Assembly (NCBI GenBank): GCA_023389045.1
Contig: JAEWEZ010000040.1
Span: 1 to 17,377 of the forward strand
Reading direction: 5' to 3'
DNA: 17,377 nt
DNA from: Actinomycetes bacterium
GTDB taxonomy: Bacteria > Actinomycetota > Actinomycetes > Actinomycetales > Dermabacteraceae
The notes beneath the pieces are model-generated. The model saw only the letters and a program-made list of their open reading frames with translations. It searched no databases and was not told the origin of the DNA. Below, in pieces: positions 7,078 to 14,513 of this stretch (position 1 is the first letter of the stretch; each line of letters starts with the position of its first letter). Position numbers and translations under genes: made by a program.

Positions 7078-7568
7078 GACGGGAAACTCGACGACACAGC
7101 TTCGACGATGCTGGACTGAGCTGTGGGAATACCTCGCTCAGGCAGTTCCTTGATCGCAAAGTCTCGGGCCAAAACGAAAGCAACCACGGTGGCGGCGGCA
7201 AACAGGATGCCGAGCACCGTCACCGCAATCGTGAGCCCGAGACGAAGTCGCGGCCGCTGACGGACCGGCTTCGCCGGACCGAAACCGTAGTCCTCGTCCT
7301 CCAAATGATTCTCGGAGAACATTCCCGGATTCAGCGCGGTCACCGGATAGTGATCGACATGCGGGCGAGGGCGCGCACCGCTGGCAGGCACATCCTCGGA
7401 GGCCTGCAGAGGCGGTGTCGCATGCCCCGTCGGCTTCTCACCAACCCATAGGCGCCATCCGGCAGGAACCGGACCCCATGCTCGCTTCGGACGCCACCCC
7501 TCAGGCGGAACCCACCCATCCTGGGGAGGCTCCGGCCAATGGGGAGGCGGGTTGAAACGCTCGGTCAC
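7074..7568 (-). CDS. Small single-pass membrane protein with N-terminal Trp/Pro-rich module
   Basis: A 164-residue protein of unknown function. Residues 4-42 form a Trp/Pro-rich module (RFNPPPHWP, then GWVPPEGW, AWGPVPAGW and LWV). Its spacing closely matches the N-terminus of the next upstream gene product. A polar, Pro-rich linker (43-105) leads to one membrane segment (about 110-134), followed by a roughly 30-residue C-terminal tail. With a basic RQRPRLRL stretch before the membrane segment, the Trp module is probably cytosolic. The GTG start overlaps the upstream stop (GTGA), and the gene stop in turn overlaps the SURF1 start, so three genes are stitched together. Such Trp-rich GWxPPxGW modules occur at the N-terminus of diverse actinobacterial membrane proteins. 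No function is assigned. Confidence 0.8.
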   Translation of the reverse strand: MTERFNPPPHWPEPPQDGWVPPEGWRPKRAWGPVPAGWRLWVGEKPTGHATPPLQASEDVPASGARPRPHVDHYPVTALNPGMFSENHLEDEDYGFGPAKPVRQRPRLRLGLTIAVTVLGILFAAATVVAFVLARDFAIKELPERGIPTAQSSIVEAVSSSFPS

Positions 7569-9355
7569 TTCGCGGGCACCGGCCAGGTGGTCTTCTCAGC
7601 GTGGGCGTCGTACTGCATCTTCATGCCACCAGCTTTTTCCACCTCGTAGAGGAGCTGCAGGGTGTGCTTCTCTCCGGTCTTGAGTTCACGCGGGCCATCA
7701 ATACCCGAGGCCTTCAGGCTGTAAATCTCGGCAGACGGCTCGATCTTGCCTCCGTAGGGAGTGACGATCTGGAAGTTGTACGGGCGGACAGAGGTGGTGC
7801 CTTCCGTTCCGGTGAGTTCGACAGTGAGCACCAGGTAGGCACCGCCGGCGTACGGAGACGCCTTAATCTCGCGGTTCGGGTAGATAGACTTCAGATCGGT
7901 ATGCGGGACCCACTTCATCTCGGCACGGGCCGTTCCCTTGCCCTCGAATCCCGAGATGTTCACGGGCTTCACGCCAGCCGGCACCGTGGAGGTTTCCACC
8001 GGGGTACTCGGGGACTCCGAGGGTTCCTCGGTGCTGTCACTGGGCTGCTCGGTCGGGGATTCGCTGTTTTCCTCCGACGGGGTGCCCGACTCCGTCTCGG
8101 TCGAGTCGCTGGGGCTTTCGCTCGGCTCCTCGGTCGGGGAGTCGGTGCTCTGCGAGGCGGTCGGCCCCGCTTCCTTGGAGGAACCGCCGCTGAGGGCGTA
8201 GATGGCAATGCCGGCCACCGCGAGAATGAGGGCAAGGATCACCAGGAGGATGCAGCCAACCCACCAGAACCGGGCCACCAGGCCCTTCTTCTGGCCGTTA
8301 TCCCCATTGCCCTCCGATCCGGCGGGAGTCCAGGAGCTGTTATCCGGCGCAGAGTTCTGGCCGTAGGCAGCGCCGTACCCGCCGTCGGCGGGGGAGGACT
8401 GGCCATACGCCGGGGCGGCAGAGGCCGAGTCCTGACCGTAGGCAGCGGCAGGGCTCGAACCGTAGGCGCCATAGGCGGGAGCCGCAGAGGCCGAATCCTG
8501 ACCGTAGGCAGGGGCGGGGCTTGAACCATAGGCGCCGTAAGCCGGCGCGGCAGGGGCGGAATCCTGACCGTAGGCAGGGGCCGGGGAGCTCAACAGTGTC
8601 TCCGGCTCCGAGCTGGGCTGTGCAGCCTCTTCACGCTCATAGGGGGCAGGCTCGTGCAGGCCCTCCTGAAGGTCCGGACCCGTGTACTCCTGCGTCGCCG
8701 CAGCAGCATCCTTACCCTCGGGGGCGTCCTGCGACAGCGGCTGCGTGGGCTCCACATCGGGAACGTCCGTGCTTGCCTCAGAAACCTGGGCATCGTCCTC
8801 GGGCGACACCTCGGCGCGGTGACGGCCACCGGTCGATGCCGCAGCGGCCGCAATACTCGCCGCCGCCGTCTCTTCCACGCCGGAATCACGCACCGACTCC
8901 TCGGCAGGCTCCTGCACAGAGGATTCAGGCTGCTTCGGCATGTCCTGCTCCGTCGGCTCCACAACCGCGGGCTCCTGCACAGGGTGCCCCACAGCGGCGG
9001 GTTCCTCCGCCATCGGCTGCGCACCCACCGGATGATCCTGTTCGCTGAGGAGCCGGGTATCGGAATCATCGCCGAGCTGCGGAGCCTCGTCCTGCGGGAA
9101 CTCCTGCGTCGGTTCCTTCGCCGTCACGGGCTCCGCCGCGGGTGCGGGCTCACGGGCGGTCGGTTCATCCGAGAGCGGCGCAGAATCCGTGTCCGAAGCC
9201 GGCGCTGCCGGGGCCGGTGCCTCCTGGTCGTGCACCCAGAAGTTCCAGCCATCGGGGGCGGGCCCCCAGGCAGGATCGGGCTGCCAACCGGGAGGCGGGG
9301 TCCAGTTCGCATCCTCGATGGGCCAGTTCGGCGGCGGGTTAAAGCGGTAGGCCAT
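7565..9355 (-). CDS. Large acidic, repeat-containing single-pass membrane protein with extracellular domain
   Basis: A 596-residue protein, function unknown. Order of parts: Trp/Pro-rich module 4-41 (RFNPPPNWP, PPPGWQPDPAW, GPAPDGWNFWV); a long acidic, Pro/Glu/Gln-rich region to about 250; Tyr-rich repeats of 22 residues at about 258-338 (PAYGQDS, APAYGAYGSS); a membrane segment 363-388 (WWVGCILLVILALILAVAGI); a Ser/Thr/Glu/Pro linker 389-460; and a beta-rich domain 461-596 probably outside the cell. The last part resembles the DUF4352-type fold of secreted actinobacterial proteins, by pattern only. The ATG at 9355 was chosen over an earlier GTG at 9373 because GAAAGGTG precedes it and the module then starts at residue 3, as in its neighbour. 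It is the first gene of a coupled run into SURF1. Confidence 0.8.
   Translation of the reverse strand: MAYRFNPPPNWPIEDANWTPPPGWQPDPAWGPAPDGWNFWVHDQEAPAPAAPASDTDSAPLSDEPTAREPAPAAEPVTAKEPTQEFPQDEAPQLGDDSDTRLLSEQDHPVGAQPMAEEPAAVGHPVQEPAVVEPTEQDMPKQPESSVQEPAEESVRDSGVEETAAASIAAAAASTGGRHRAEVSPEDDAQVSEASTDVPDVEPTQPLSQDAPEGKDAAAATQEYTGPDLQEGLHEPAPYEREEAAQPSSEPETLLSSPAPAYGQDSAPAAPAYGAYGSSPAPAYGQDSASAAPAYGAYGSSPAAAYGQDSASAAPAYGQSSPADGGYGAAYGQNSAPDNSSWTPAGSEGNGDNGQKKGLVARFWWVGCILLVILALILAVAGIAIYALSGGSSKEAGPTASQSTDSPTEEPSESPSDSTETESGTPSEENSESPTEQPSDSTEEPSESPSTPVETSTVPAGVKPVNISGFEGKGTARAEMKWVPHTDLKSIYPNREIKASPYAGGAYLVLTVELTGTEGTTSVRPYNFQIVTPYGGKIEPSAEIYSLKASGIDGPRELKTGEKHTLQLLYEVEKAGGMKMQYDAHAEKTTWPVPAK
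8342..8583 (-). repeat. In-gene 66-bp tandem repeats (Tyr/Gly/Ala/Ser-rich)
   Basis: The phrase TGACCGTAGGCAG (plus strand) recurs at 8433, 8499 and 8565, an exact 66-bp period, with a diverged fourth copy near 8358. Each unit encodes 22 residues of the form PAYGQDSAxAAPAYGAYGSS. The frame is kept, so copy number changes would lengthen or shorten the protein without breaking it. Confidence 0.85.
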
Positions 9356-9537
9356 GGACGTGGCACCTTTCACGTATTAACGGGCCCGAGTTCCCCCAGC
9401 GGGCCCCGAGCGGCTCTCGCCCTCGTATCGTAGATCACTGACCCGAGGCTCTTGCCGTGAGCGCCACACCTCGGATCCACTCGACTTTTCATCGACCACA
9501 GTCACGACCACCTCACACACGTCACAAGGAGCACGTC
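9356..9537. promoter_or_regulatory. Divergent intergenic region (membrane protein gene / fabG)
   Basis: These 182 bases must hold promoters for both directions. The best -10 candidates overlap: TATCGT on the plus strand (9426-9431) and TACGAT on the minus strand (9433-9428), both TANNNT. Neither has a convincing -35 element. Two GGGCCC words (9382-9387 and 9401-9406) could pair in the leader of the minus-strand gene. AAGGAG before the fabG ATG is clear; promoter positions are tentative. Confidence 0.35.
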
Positions 9538-10260
9538 ATGAGCCAGAGCACCGAGCCTCGCAGCGTTCTGATCACCGGGGGCAACCGCGGCATCGGCCGC
9601 GCAATCGCTGAAGAGTTCCTGCGCCGCGGTGACAAGGTGGCCGTGACCAGCCGCTCTGGAAGCGGTGGCCCGGAGGGTGCCCTCACCGTCGCCGCTGACA
9701 TCACCGACGGTGAGAGCCTCGATGCGGCCATCGCTGCCACTGAAAAGGAACACGGCCCGATCGAGGTGCTCGTGGCGAATGCCGGCATCACCGATGACCA
9801 GCTGCTGCTGCGTATGAGTGATGAGTCCTTCGAAAGCGTGGTGGACACAAACCTCACCGGCGCGTTCCGCACGGTCAAGCGTGTGATCAAGTCGATGATC
9901 CGCAAGAAGAAGGGCCGCATCATCCTGATTAGCTCGGTGGTTGGCCTGTACGGCTCGCCCGGGCAGATCAACTACGCGGCCTCCAAGTCCGGCCTGATCG
10001 GCATCGCCCGCTCCCTCACCCGTGAGCTGGGCTCTCGCGGCATTACCGCTAACGTCGTTGCCCCCGGGTACATCGACACCGACATGACCGCGCAGCTGCC
10101 CGATGATCTCAAGGACACCTACCGCAAGGCGATTCCCGCCGGGCGTTTCGCCGCTCCCGAGGAGGTGGCCCGCGTGGTGGCCTTCCTGGCTGGCGATGAT
10201 GCCGCCTACATCTCCGGCGCCATCATCCCTGTGGATGGTGGCCTCGGCATGGGACACTGA
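9538..10260 (+). CDS. fabG: 3-oxoacyl-[acyl-carrier-protein] reductase
   Basis: A 240-residue short-chain dehydrogenase/reductase that reduces 3-oxoacyl-ACP with NADPH in fatty acid elongation. Visible motifs: nucleotide-binding TGGNRGIG (13-20), NAG (81-83), the structural Asn105 in DTNLTG, the catalytic Ser133 in ISSVVG, Tyr146 and Lys150 in YAASK, and the ending PVDGGLGMGH. The length is right for FabG and the sequence has the feel of FabG1/MabA. The ATG at 9538 has AAGGAG about eight bases upstream; the frame is open further upstream but lacks a site. In mycobacteria the enoyl reductase inhA follows; here the next gene is a histidine phosphatase instead. General SDR activity is certain; the FabG role rests on overall similarity. 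Confidence 0.92.
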   Translation: MSQSTEPRSVLITGGNRGIGRAIAEEFLRRGDKVAVTSRSGSGGPEGALTVAADITDGESLDAAIAATEKEHGPIEVLVANAGITDDQLLLRMSDESFESVVDTNLTGAFRTVKRVIKSMIRKKKGRIILISSVVGLYGSPGQINYAASKSGLIGIARSLTRELGSRGITANVVAPGYIDTDMTAQLPDDLKDTYRKAIPAGRFAAPEEVARVVAFLAGDDAAYISGAIIPVDGGLGMGH

Positions 10261-10265
10261 TCCTG

Positions 10266-10285
10266 CAGGCTGTCTCTGCAGCCTG
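10266..10285 (+). terminator. Possible hairpin after fabG
   Basis: CAGGCTG (10266-10272) and CAGCCTG (10279-10285) can pair around a 6-base loop, starting 6 bases after the fabG stop. The stem is only 7 bp and no T-run follows, so this is a weak candidate terminator. The rest of the 158-bp gap to the next gene shows no other clear signal. Confidence 0.35.
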
Positions 10286-10418
10286 AGATGACGCCATGTG
10301 GCGTTGCTCCTTCCGCGGTGCCTGCCGGGCCCGCGGGAGCATCCACGTGATAGAAGCGTTGGATCCGAACCACCACCCAGAACCAAACCAAGACAGAACG
10401 AGGTGTGATCACGCCGTC

Positions 10419-10949
10419 ATGGCTTCCTCCGACCCCGATAGTCGCCTGCTGCTGCTGATGCGGCACGGCAAGGCCGTCAGCAGCGCCGACAACGGCATCG
10501 ACAAGGACCGCGAACTAGCCGAGAAAGGCAGGGTTCAGGCCCGTCTGATCGGTGAATACCTGGAGTCGCAGGGAGTGCGTCCCACCCGGGTTTTGGTGTC
10601 CGACGCGGCCCGTACCCGGGAAACCTGGGAGGCGCTGCATGCGGCGATGCCCGGTTTCGACGGCAAGGTCACCTTCCATGACGAGATCTATTCGCAGGGT
10701 GCGCCCGAGGTTCTCGATCTGATCCGGGGTCGTAAGGACAAGCACCACGTGGTCATGGTGATCGGTCATGAGCCGACGATTGGGATGCTCGCCGACTTCT
10801 TCGCCGGGGAAGACTCCGATCCTGCGTCGGCCGCGCAGGCCCGTATCGGCCTCTCCACCGGTTCCATGGCGGTGCTGTCTGCCCCCGCGGAACACTGGGA
10901 TGACCTGGGCGAGGACTCGATGACGCTGCACACCATCGTGCGCGCCTGA
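10419..10949 (+). CDS. sixA: SixA-like histidine phosphatase family protein
   Basis: A 176-residue protein of the histidine phosphatase (phosphoglycerate mutase-like) superfamily, SixA branch. The catalytic RHG motif is at 15-17 (LLLMRHGKA, nucleophile His16). A second Arg lies in SDAARTRETW (61-70), and the second His is in VIGHEPTIGML (115-124). SixA removes phosphate from phosphohistidine in E. coli ArcB. Substrates of the actinobacterial members are mostly unknown, so the substrate here is open. The ATG at 10419 is preceded by GAGGTG at a rather long 13-base distance. Earlier in-frame positions extend into unlikely sequence. The gene follows fabG after 158 bases and may have its own promoter. 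It converges on serB. Confidence 0.88.
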   Translation: MASSDPDSRLLLLMRHGKAVSSADNGIDKDRELAEKGRVQARLIGEYLESQGVRPTRVLVSDAARTRETWEALHAAMPGFDGKVTFHDEIYSQGAPEVLDLIRGRKDKHHVVMVIGHEPTIGMLADFFAGEDSDPASAAQARIGLSTGSMAVLSAPAEHWDDLGEDSMTLHTIVRA

Positions 10950-11000
10950 AACGGAGCTCGGTTCTCGACCTGGTTTCGTCGACGGGCCTGTGCCTGCTGA

Positions 11001-11040
11001 GCTGGTGCTGCTGCTGCGCGGGTGCCCCAGCGTTTCTTGT
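11001..11040 (+). terminator. Candidate terminator between the SixA-like gene and serB
   Basis: GCTGG (11001-11005) and CCAGC (11027-11031) can pair, followed on the plus strand by the T-rich run GTTTCTTGT. The inner part is a GCTGCTG-type slip and pairs poorly. The whole gap 10950-11048 lies between convergent genes, so a terminator is expected, but this stem is weak. Confidence 0.3.
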
Positions 11041-11048
11041 CTTTGCTC

Positions 11049-11843
11049 TCAGGCCTCGAGCTGCCGCTCCATCAGTGGCCAGGCGAGCATGAGATCGCGG
11101 GTGTCGATCACCGCATCGGCGCTGTCGCGCAGCACCGGTTTCGCACAAAAAGCGATCCCGAGACCCGCTGCGCGCAGCATGGCGGCGTCATTGGCGCCAT
11201 CGCCGATGGCGACGGTGCGGGTCAGCGGTAGCCCGTAGTGAGCTGCGAGGTCCCGCAGGGCCTGTTCTTTGACGCTTTCGTCGATGATCCGGCCCTGCAC
11301 CGAGCCGGTGAGGTGACCCTCGCGGATCTCGAAACGGTTCGCGACCACATGGTCGATCCCGGCCTCATGGGCAAGCGGCTCGATGACCTCCACGAAACCA
11401 CCCGAGACGAGGGCTGTGACCCAACCGGCGGATCGTGCCTGCGCGACGAGCTCAAGGGCGCCGTCGGTCGGCACCAACTGGGCGCGCACCTCCTGGATCA
11501 CTTCCGCGGGAAGGCCCTTCAGCATCGCGACCCGGGCACGCAGAGAGGCCGCGAAATCGAGGTCGCCACGCATCGCCGCTGTGGTGATCTCTTCGACGCG
11601 GTCGCGCACCCCGGCGTGATCGGCGACGAGTTCAATGACCTCCTGCGTGAGGAAGGTCGAGTCGACATCGCTGACCAGCAGGCCCGTCGGAATATTCCCC
11701 ATCGGCTCTACCGATCCCATCGGCCCCACGGGAGCGTGCCCCGTCGGCCCTGCCGAACCTGCGGAACCGCCGGAACTGTGCGGAGCACCGGAACCATCCT
11801 GCGTCGAGGGCAGAGGATTCCTTGCGTCGTGACCGACGGGCAT
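11049..11843 (-). CDS. serB: Phosphoserine phosphatase
   Basis: A 264-residue HAD-superfamily enzyme for the last step of serine synthesis, phosphoserine to serine. Motifs: nucleophile DVDST (59-63, Asp59), the SerB-type cap segment SLRARVAMLKGLP (100-112), motif II VSGGF (146-150), Lys192, and motif III/IV GDGANDAAML (214-223). No ACT domain is present. The first 55 residues are not phosphatase sequence but a Gly/Ser/Pro-rich leader with repeated PTG/PMG steps. The ATG at 11843 is one base past the glgC stop, which suggests coupling, though no Shine-Dalgarno is visible. Internal ATGs at 11720 and 11702 would remove most of the leader and are realistic alternative starts. The core assignment is secure; the start is not. 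Confidence 0.92.
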   Translation of the reverse strand: MPVGHDARNPLPSTQDGSGAPHSSGGSAGSAGPTGHAPVGPMGSVEPMGNIPTGLLVSDVDSTFLTQEVIELVADHAGVRDRVEEITTAAMRGDLDFAASLRARVAMLKGLPAEVIQEVRAQLVPTDGALELVAQARSAGWVTALVSGGFVEVIEPLAHEAGIDHVVANRFEIREGHLTGSVQGRIIDESVKEQALRDLAAHYGLPLTRTVAIGDGANDAAMLRAAGLGIAFCAKPVLRDSADAVIDTRDLMLAWPLMERQLEA

Positions 11844-11844
11844 G

Positions 11845-13083
11845 TCACTGCCCGATGACCGTGCCCTTACCGAGCACGGTGACACCCGAGGGCGTGACCA
11901 CGAAACCACGCTCACGGTCCTGATCGGGGTCCAGACCAATCTGCGTGCGCGGCGGCACCACCACGTTCTTGTCGATGATGGCGCGGTGGATCTGGGAGTG
12001 CCGCCCAATCACCACGTTGTCCATGATCACCGAGTCAGACACGTTCGACCACGAGTTCAGACGCACCCCGGGGGAGATCACCGAACTGGAGATCTGCGCA
12101 CCGGAGACGACCACGCCGGGGGAAACGATCGAATCGACCGCCGCACCCACACGCCCCGGTCCCGCGTGAACGAACTTGGCGGGCGGCACATTGCGCACAC
12201 CGGCGTAGGTGGGCCACTCGTCGTTGTACAGATTGAACACCGGGTGAATGGCGATGAGGTCCATATTGGCGTCGTAGAAGGCATCGAGGGTGCCCACGTC
12301 ACGCCAGTAGTCGCGGTCACGATCAGTGGAGCCGGGAACGTCATTACGGATGAAGTCGTAAACGCTCGCGCCATCCTGGGCCACAAACCAGGGGACGATG
12401 TCGCCGCCCATATCGTGGTTGCTGTCCGTATCGGCAGCATCCCGGGTCACTGCCTCCACCAGGGCGTCTGCGTCGAACACATAGTTGCCCATGGAGGCGA
12501 GAACCTGGGTGGGATCATCCGCGAGGCCCGCGGTTTCCTTCGGTTTCTCGACGAAACGCGAGATCTTGGTGGGATCCTCGGCGCTCGTCTCGATCACCCC
12601 GAACTGATCGGACAGTTCGATGGGCTGACGGATCGCAGCCACCGAGCAGGGCCGGCCGGCCTCAATATGCGCATCGACCATCTGGGAGAAGTCCATGCGG
12701 TAGACGTGATCGGCACCGACCACCACCACATAGTCGGGGCGCTCCTCCTCGATCAGGTTCAGCGACTGGTAGATCGCATCGGCAGAGCCCAGATACCAGT
12801 GCTTACCCATGCGCTGCTGCGCCGGAACCGGCGCCACATAGTTGCCCAGCAGAGAACTCATGCGCCAGGTCTGCGCGATGTGCTTATCCAGGGAGTGCGA
12901 CTTGTACTGGGTCAGCACCACAACCCGCAGATAGCCGGAGTTGACGATATTCGACAGGGCGAAATCAATCAGACGGTAAATGCCGCCGAAGGGGACGGCA
13001 GGCTTAGCCCGGTCGAGGGTCAGCGGCATCAACCGCTTCCCTTCGCCACCGGCAAGGACGATCGCGAGCACCTTCTTCGACAT
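11845..13083 (-). CDS. glgC: Glucose-1-phosphate adenylyltransferase
   Basis: A 412-residue enzyme that makes ADP-glucose from glucose-1-phosphate and ATP, the committed step of bacterial glycogen and alpha-glucan synthesis. Motifs: the nucleotide-binding LAGGEGKRLMPLT (10-22), the allosteric/substrate region KPAVPFGGIYRLIDF (27-41), GSADAIYQ (99-106), VVGADHVYRMD (121-131), FVEKPKE (177-183), and a C-terminal left-handed beta-helix of hexapeptide type from about 300. The length is typical. The ATG at 13083 lacks a ribosome site but has a TANNNT box six bases upstream, so the mRNA may be leaderless. glgA lies divergently upstream and serB immediately downstream. Control by metabolite effectors is known for the family. 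Confidence 0.96.
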   Translation of the reverse strand: MSKKVLAIVLAGGEGKRLMPLTLDRAKPAVPFGGIYRLIDFALSNIVNSGYLRVVVLTQYKSHSLDKHIAQTWRMSSLLGNYVAPVPAQQRMGKHWYLGSADAIYQSLNLIEEERPDYVVVVGADHVYRMDFSQMVDAHIEAGRPCSVAAIRQPIELSDQFGVIETSAEDPTKISRFVEKPKETAGLADDPTQVLASMGNYVFDADALVEAVTRDAADTDSNHDMGGDIVPWFVAQDGASVYDFIRNDVPGSTDRDRDYWRDVGTLDAFYDANMDLIAIHPVFNLYNDEWPTYAGVRNVPPAKFVHAGPGRVGAAVDSIVSPGVVVSGAQISSSVISPGVRLNSWSNVSDSVIMDNVVIGRHSQIHRAIIDKNVVVPPRTQIGLDPDQDRERGFVVTPSGVTVLGKGTVIGQ

Positions 13084-13260
13084 GCTTGCAGGATAATGCA
13101 GGAGTGGGGTCGCTCACGTCGCTTTCGGGCCCGCTGGGCGACCGTCGGACGACGAGAGAATGACCCGTAACCGACCACTGGACGACCGCAGGACGAACAC
13201 GAGGCACAGACGCTTCTAGACCCCCGAGAGTGGGACCGAAGCCAAGGGAAGGAACGATCC
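13084..13260. promoter_or_regulatory. Divergent glgC/glgA control region with GGACGA repeats
   Basis: This 177-bp gap serves both glycogen genes. It holds three direct GGACGA words on the plus strand at 13147, 13180 and 13191, spaced 33 and 11 bases, that is, whole turns of DNA. A ribosome site (AAGGAA) precedes the glgA ATG. No clear plus-strand promoter was recognised. Confidence 0.4.
13090..13095 (-). promoter_or_regulatory. -10 box TATCCT of a probable leaderless glgC transcript
   Basis: TATCCT on the minus strand fits TANNNT and ends six bases before the glgC ATG, which would put the transcription start at or next to the start codon. The six bases between (GCAAGC) contain no Shine-Dalgarno. 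A good -35 is not visible. Leaderless genes with this spacing are common in actinobacteria. Confidence 0.45.
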
Positions 13261-14472
13261 ATGCGCGTGGATCTGCTGACGAAGGAATACCCGCCGGCGG
13301 TGTACGGGGGAGCGGGCGTGCACGTCGCCGAACTCACCCGTGTGCTGCGGCCGCATATCGAGGTGCAGGTGCGCTGCTTTGGTGAGGCGCGCGAGGAGGC
13401 CGACACGACCGCCTACCGCACCCCCGTGGAACTGGAGGGAGCTAACGCGGCCCTCGCGACCCTCGGCACGGACCTGCCGATGGCTGCAGACTGCGCCGGT
13501 GCTGACCTCGTGCACTCCCACACCTGGTACGCGAACTTCGCCGGGCACCTCGCCTCCCTGCTGCACGGGATCCCGCATGTGCTCTCGGCGCATTCCCTCG
13601 AACCGCTGCGGCCCTGGAAAGCCGAGCAGCTCGGCGGAGGGTATGCGTTGAGTTCCTTCGCCGAGCGGACCGCATACGAGCATGCGGCGGGGATTATTGC
13701 GGTCTCCGGTGGGATGCGCTCGGACATTCTGCGGGCCTACCCGATGGTCGATCCCGAGCGTGTGCATGTGGTGCACAACGGCATCGACATTGAGCAGTGG
13801 TCCCCGAATCCGGCGACGGATGCTCTCACCTCCCGCGGGATTGATCCGGAGGCGCCGACGATCGTTTTCGTCGGGCGGATTACGAGGCAGAAGGGCCTGC
13901 CGTACTTCCTGCGTGCCCTCCAGCAGATCCCCGCAGGAATCCAGGTGGTGCTGTGCGCCGGCGCCCCCGACACCCCCGACATCGCGGCCGAGGTGGATGG
14001 GCTCGTCAAGCAGCTGCAGGCGCAGCGCGAGGGTGTTTTCCTCATCAGCGAGATGCTGCCGCGGCATGACCTCACGCAGATCCTCACCCACGCCACCGCC
14101 TTCGCCTGCCCCTCGATCTATGAGCCGCTCGGCATTGTGAACCTCGAGGCCATGGCCTGCGGAACCCCTGTGGTGGCGAGCGCTACCGGCGGCATCCCCG
14201 AGGTGGTTGTTGACGGGGAGACGGGCTATCTGGTTCCGCTGGAGCAGATGGACGACGGCACCGGAACTCCCTTGGACCCCGAAAAGTTCATCGGCGATCT
14301 TGCCGCGGCGCTCGAGAAGATGGTCTCGGACCCGCAGCGTGCAGCGCAGATGGGGGAGGCTTCCCGGCGTCGCGCGGCAGAGCATTTTGCCTGGACCTCG
14401 ATTGCCGAGCGCACCCTGGAGGTGTACCGCGCGGTGCTGGAGGGCACAGCTCTGGCGAGCACAGGGCGCTGA
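13261..14472 (+). CDS. glgA: Glycogen synthase / maltose-1-phosphate synthase (GlgA/GlgM, GT4)
   Basis: A 403-residue GT-B glycosyltransferase of the actinobacterial type encoded beside glgC. The N-terminal KEYPPAVYGGAGVHV (8-22) binds the acceptor side. LVHSHTWYANFAG (83-95) and the conserved His111 (SAHSLEP) follow. The nucleotide-sugar site shows FVGRITRQKG (203-212, Arg206 and Lys211) and the GT4 pair Glu288/Glu296 in SIYEPLGIVNLEAMACGTP. It uses ADP-glucose from GlgC. The mycobacterial orthologue, Rv1212c, is GlgM, which makes maltose-1-phosphate for the GlgE pathway. Sequence alone does not separate the two activities here, so either is possible. AAGGAA precedes the ATG. It ends 54 bases before the convergent neighbour, over a G/C-rich hairpin region. 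Confidence 0.94.
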   Translation: MRVDLLTKEYPPAVYGGAGVHVAELTRVLRPHIEVQVRCFGEAREEADTTAYRTPVELEGANAALATLGTDLPMAADCAGADLVHSHTWYANFAGHLASLLHGIPHVLSAHSLEPLRPWKAEQLGGGYALSSFAERTAYEHAAGIIAVSGGMRSDILRAYPMVDPERVHVVHNGIDIEQWSPNPATDALTSRGIDPEAPTIVFVGRITRQKGLPYFLRALQQIPAGIQVVLCAGAPDTPDIAAEVDGLVKQLQAQREGVFLISEMLPRHDLTQILTHATAFACPSIYEPLGIVNLEAMACGTPVVASATGGIPEVVVDGETGYLVPLEQMDDGTGTPLDPEKFIGDLAAALEKMVSDPQRAAQMGEASRRRAAEHFAWTSIAERTLEVYRAVLEGTALASTGR

Positions 14473-14513
14473 GGGCCGACGACGTGCGGAGCGTGAGGCG
14501 CTAAGGGCCGACG
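14465..14513. repeat. 17-bp direct repeat spanning the glgA stop
   Basis: GGCGCTGAGGGCCGACG (14465-14481) recurs as GGCGCTAAGGGCCGACG (14497-14513), 16 of 17 bases identical, 32 bases apart. The first copy contains the glgA TGA; the second has TAA at the same place but in another frame. Both carry the GGGCCGACG word seen elsewhere. Confidence 0.85.

Noticed and set aside
7601..8524. A 307-codon plus-strand frame across the repeat region of the large membrane protein gene.
   Set aside because: Its Gly/Arg-rich product mirrors the tandem repeats; the minus-strand frame has a ribosome site, an ordered domain layout and neighbour overlap.
8342..8583. CRISPR-like array of regular repeats.
   Set aside because: The units are contiguous and in frame with no unique spacers; it is a coding tandem repeat.
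11842..13170. A 442-codon plus-strand open frame covering glgC.
   Set aside because: It is the mirror of glgC, whose motifs are unmistakable; the product is His/Val/Arg-rich low complexity.
13216..14385. A 389-codon minus-strand open frame covering glgA.
   Set aside because: It is antisense to a clear GT4 enzyme and has no recognisable motif.
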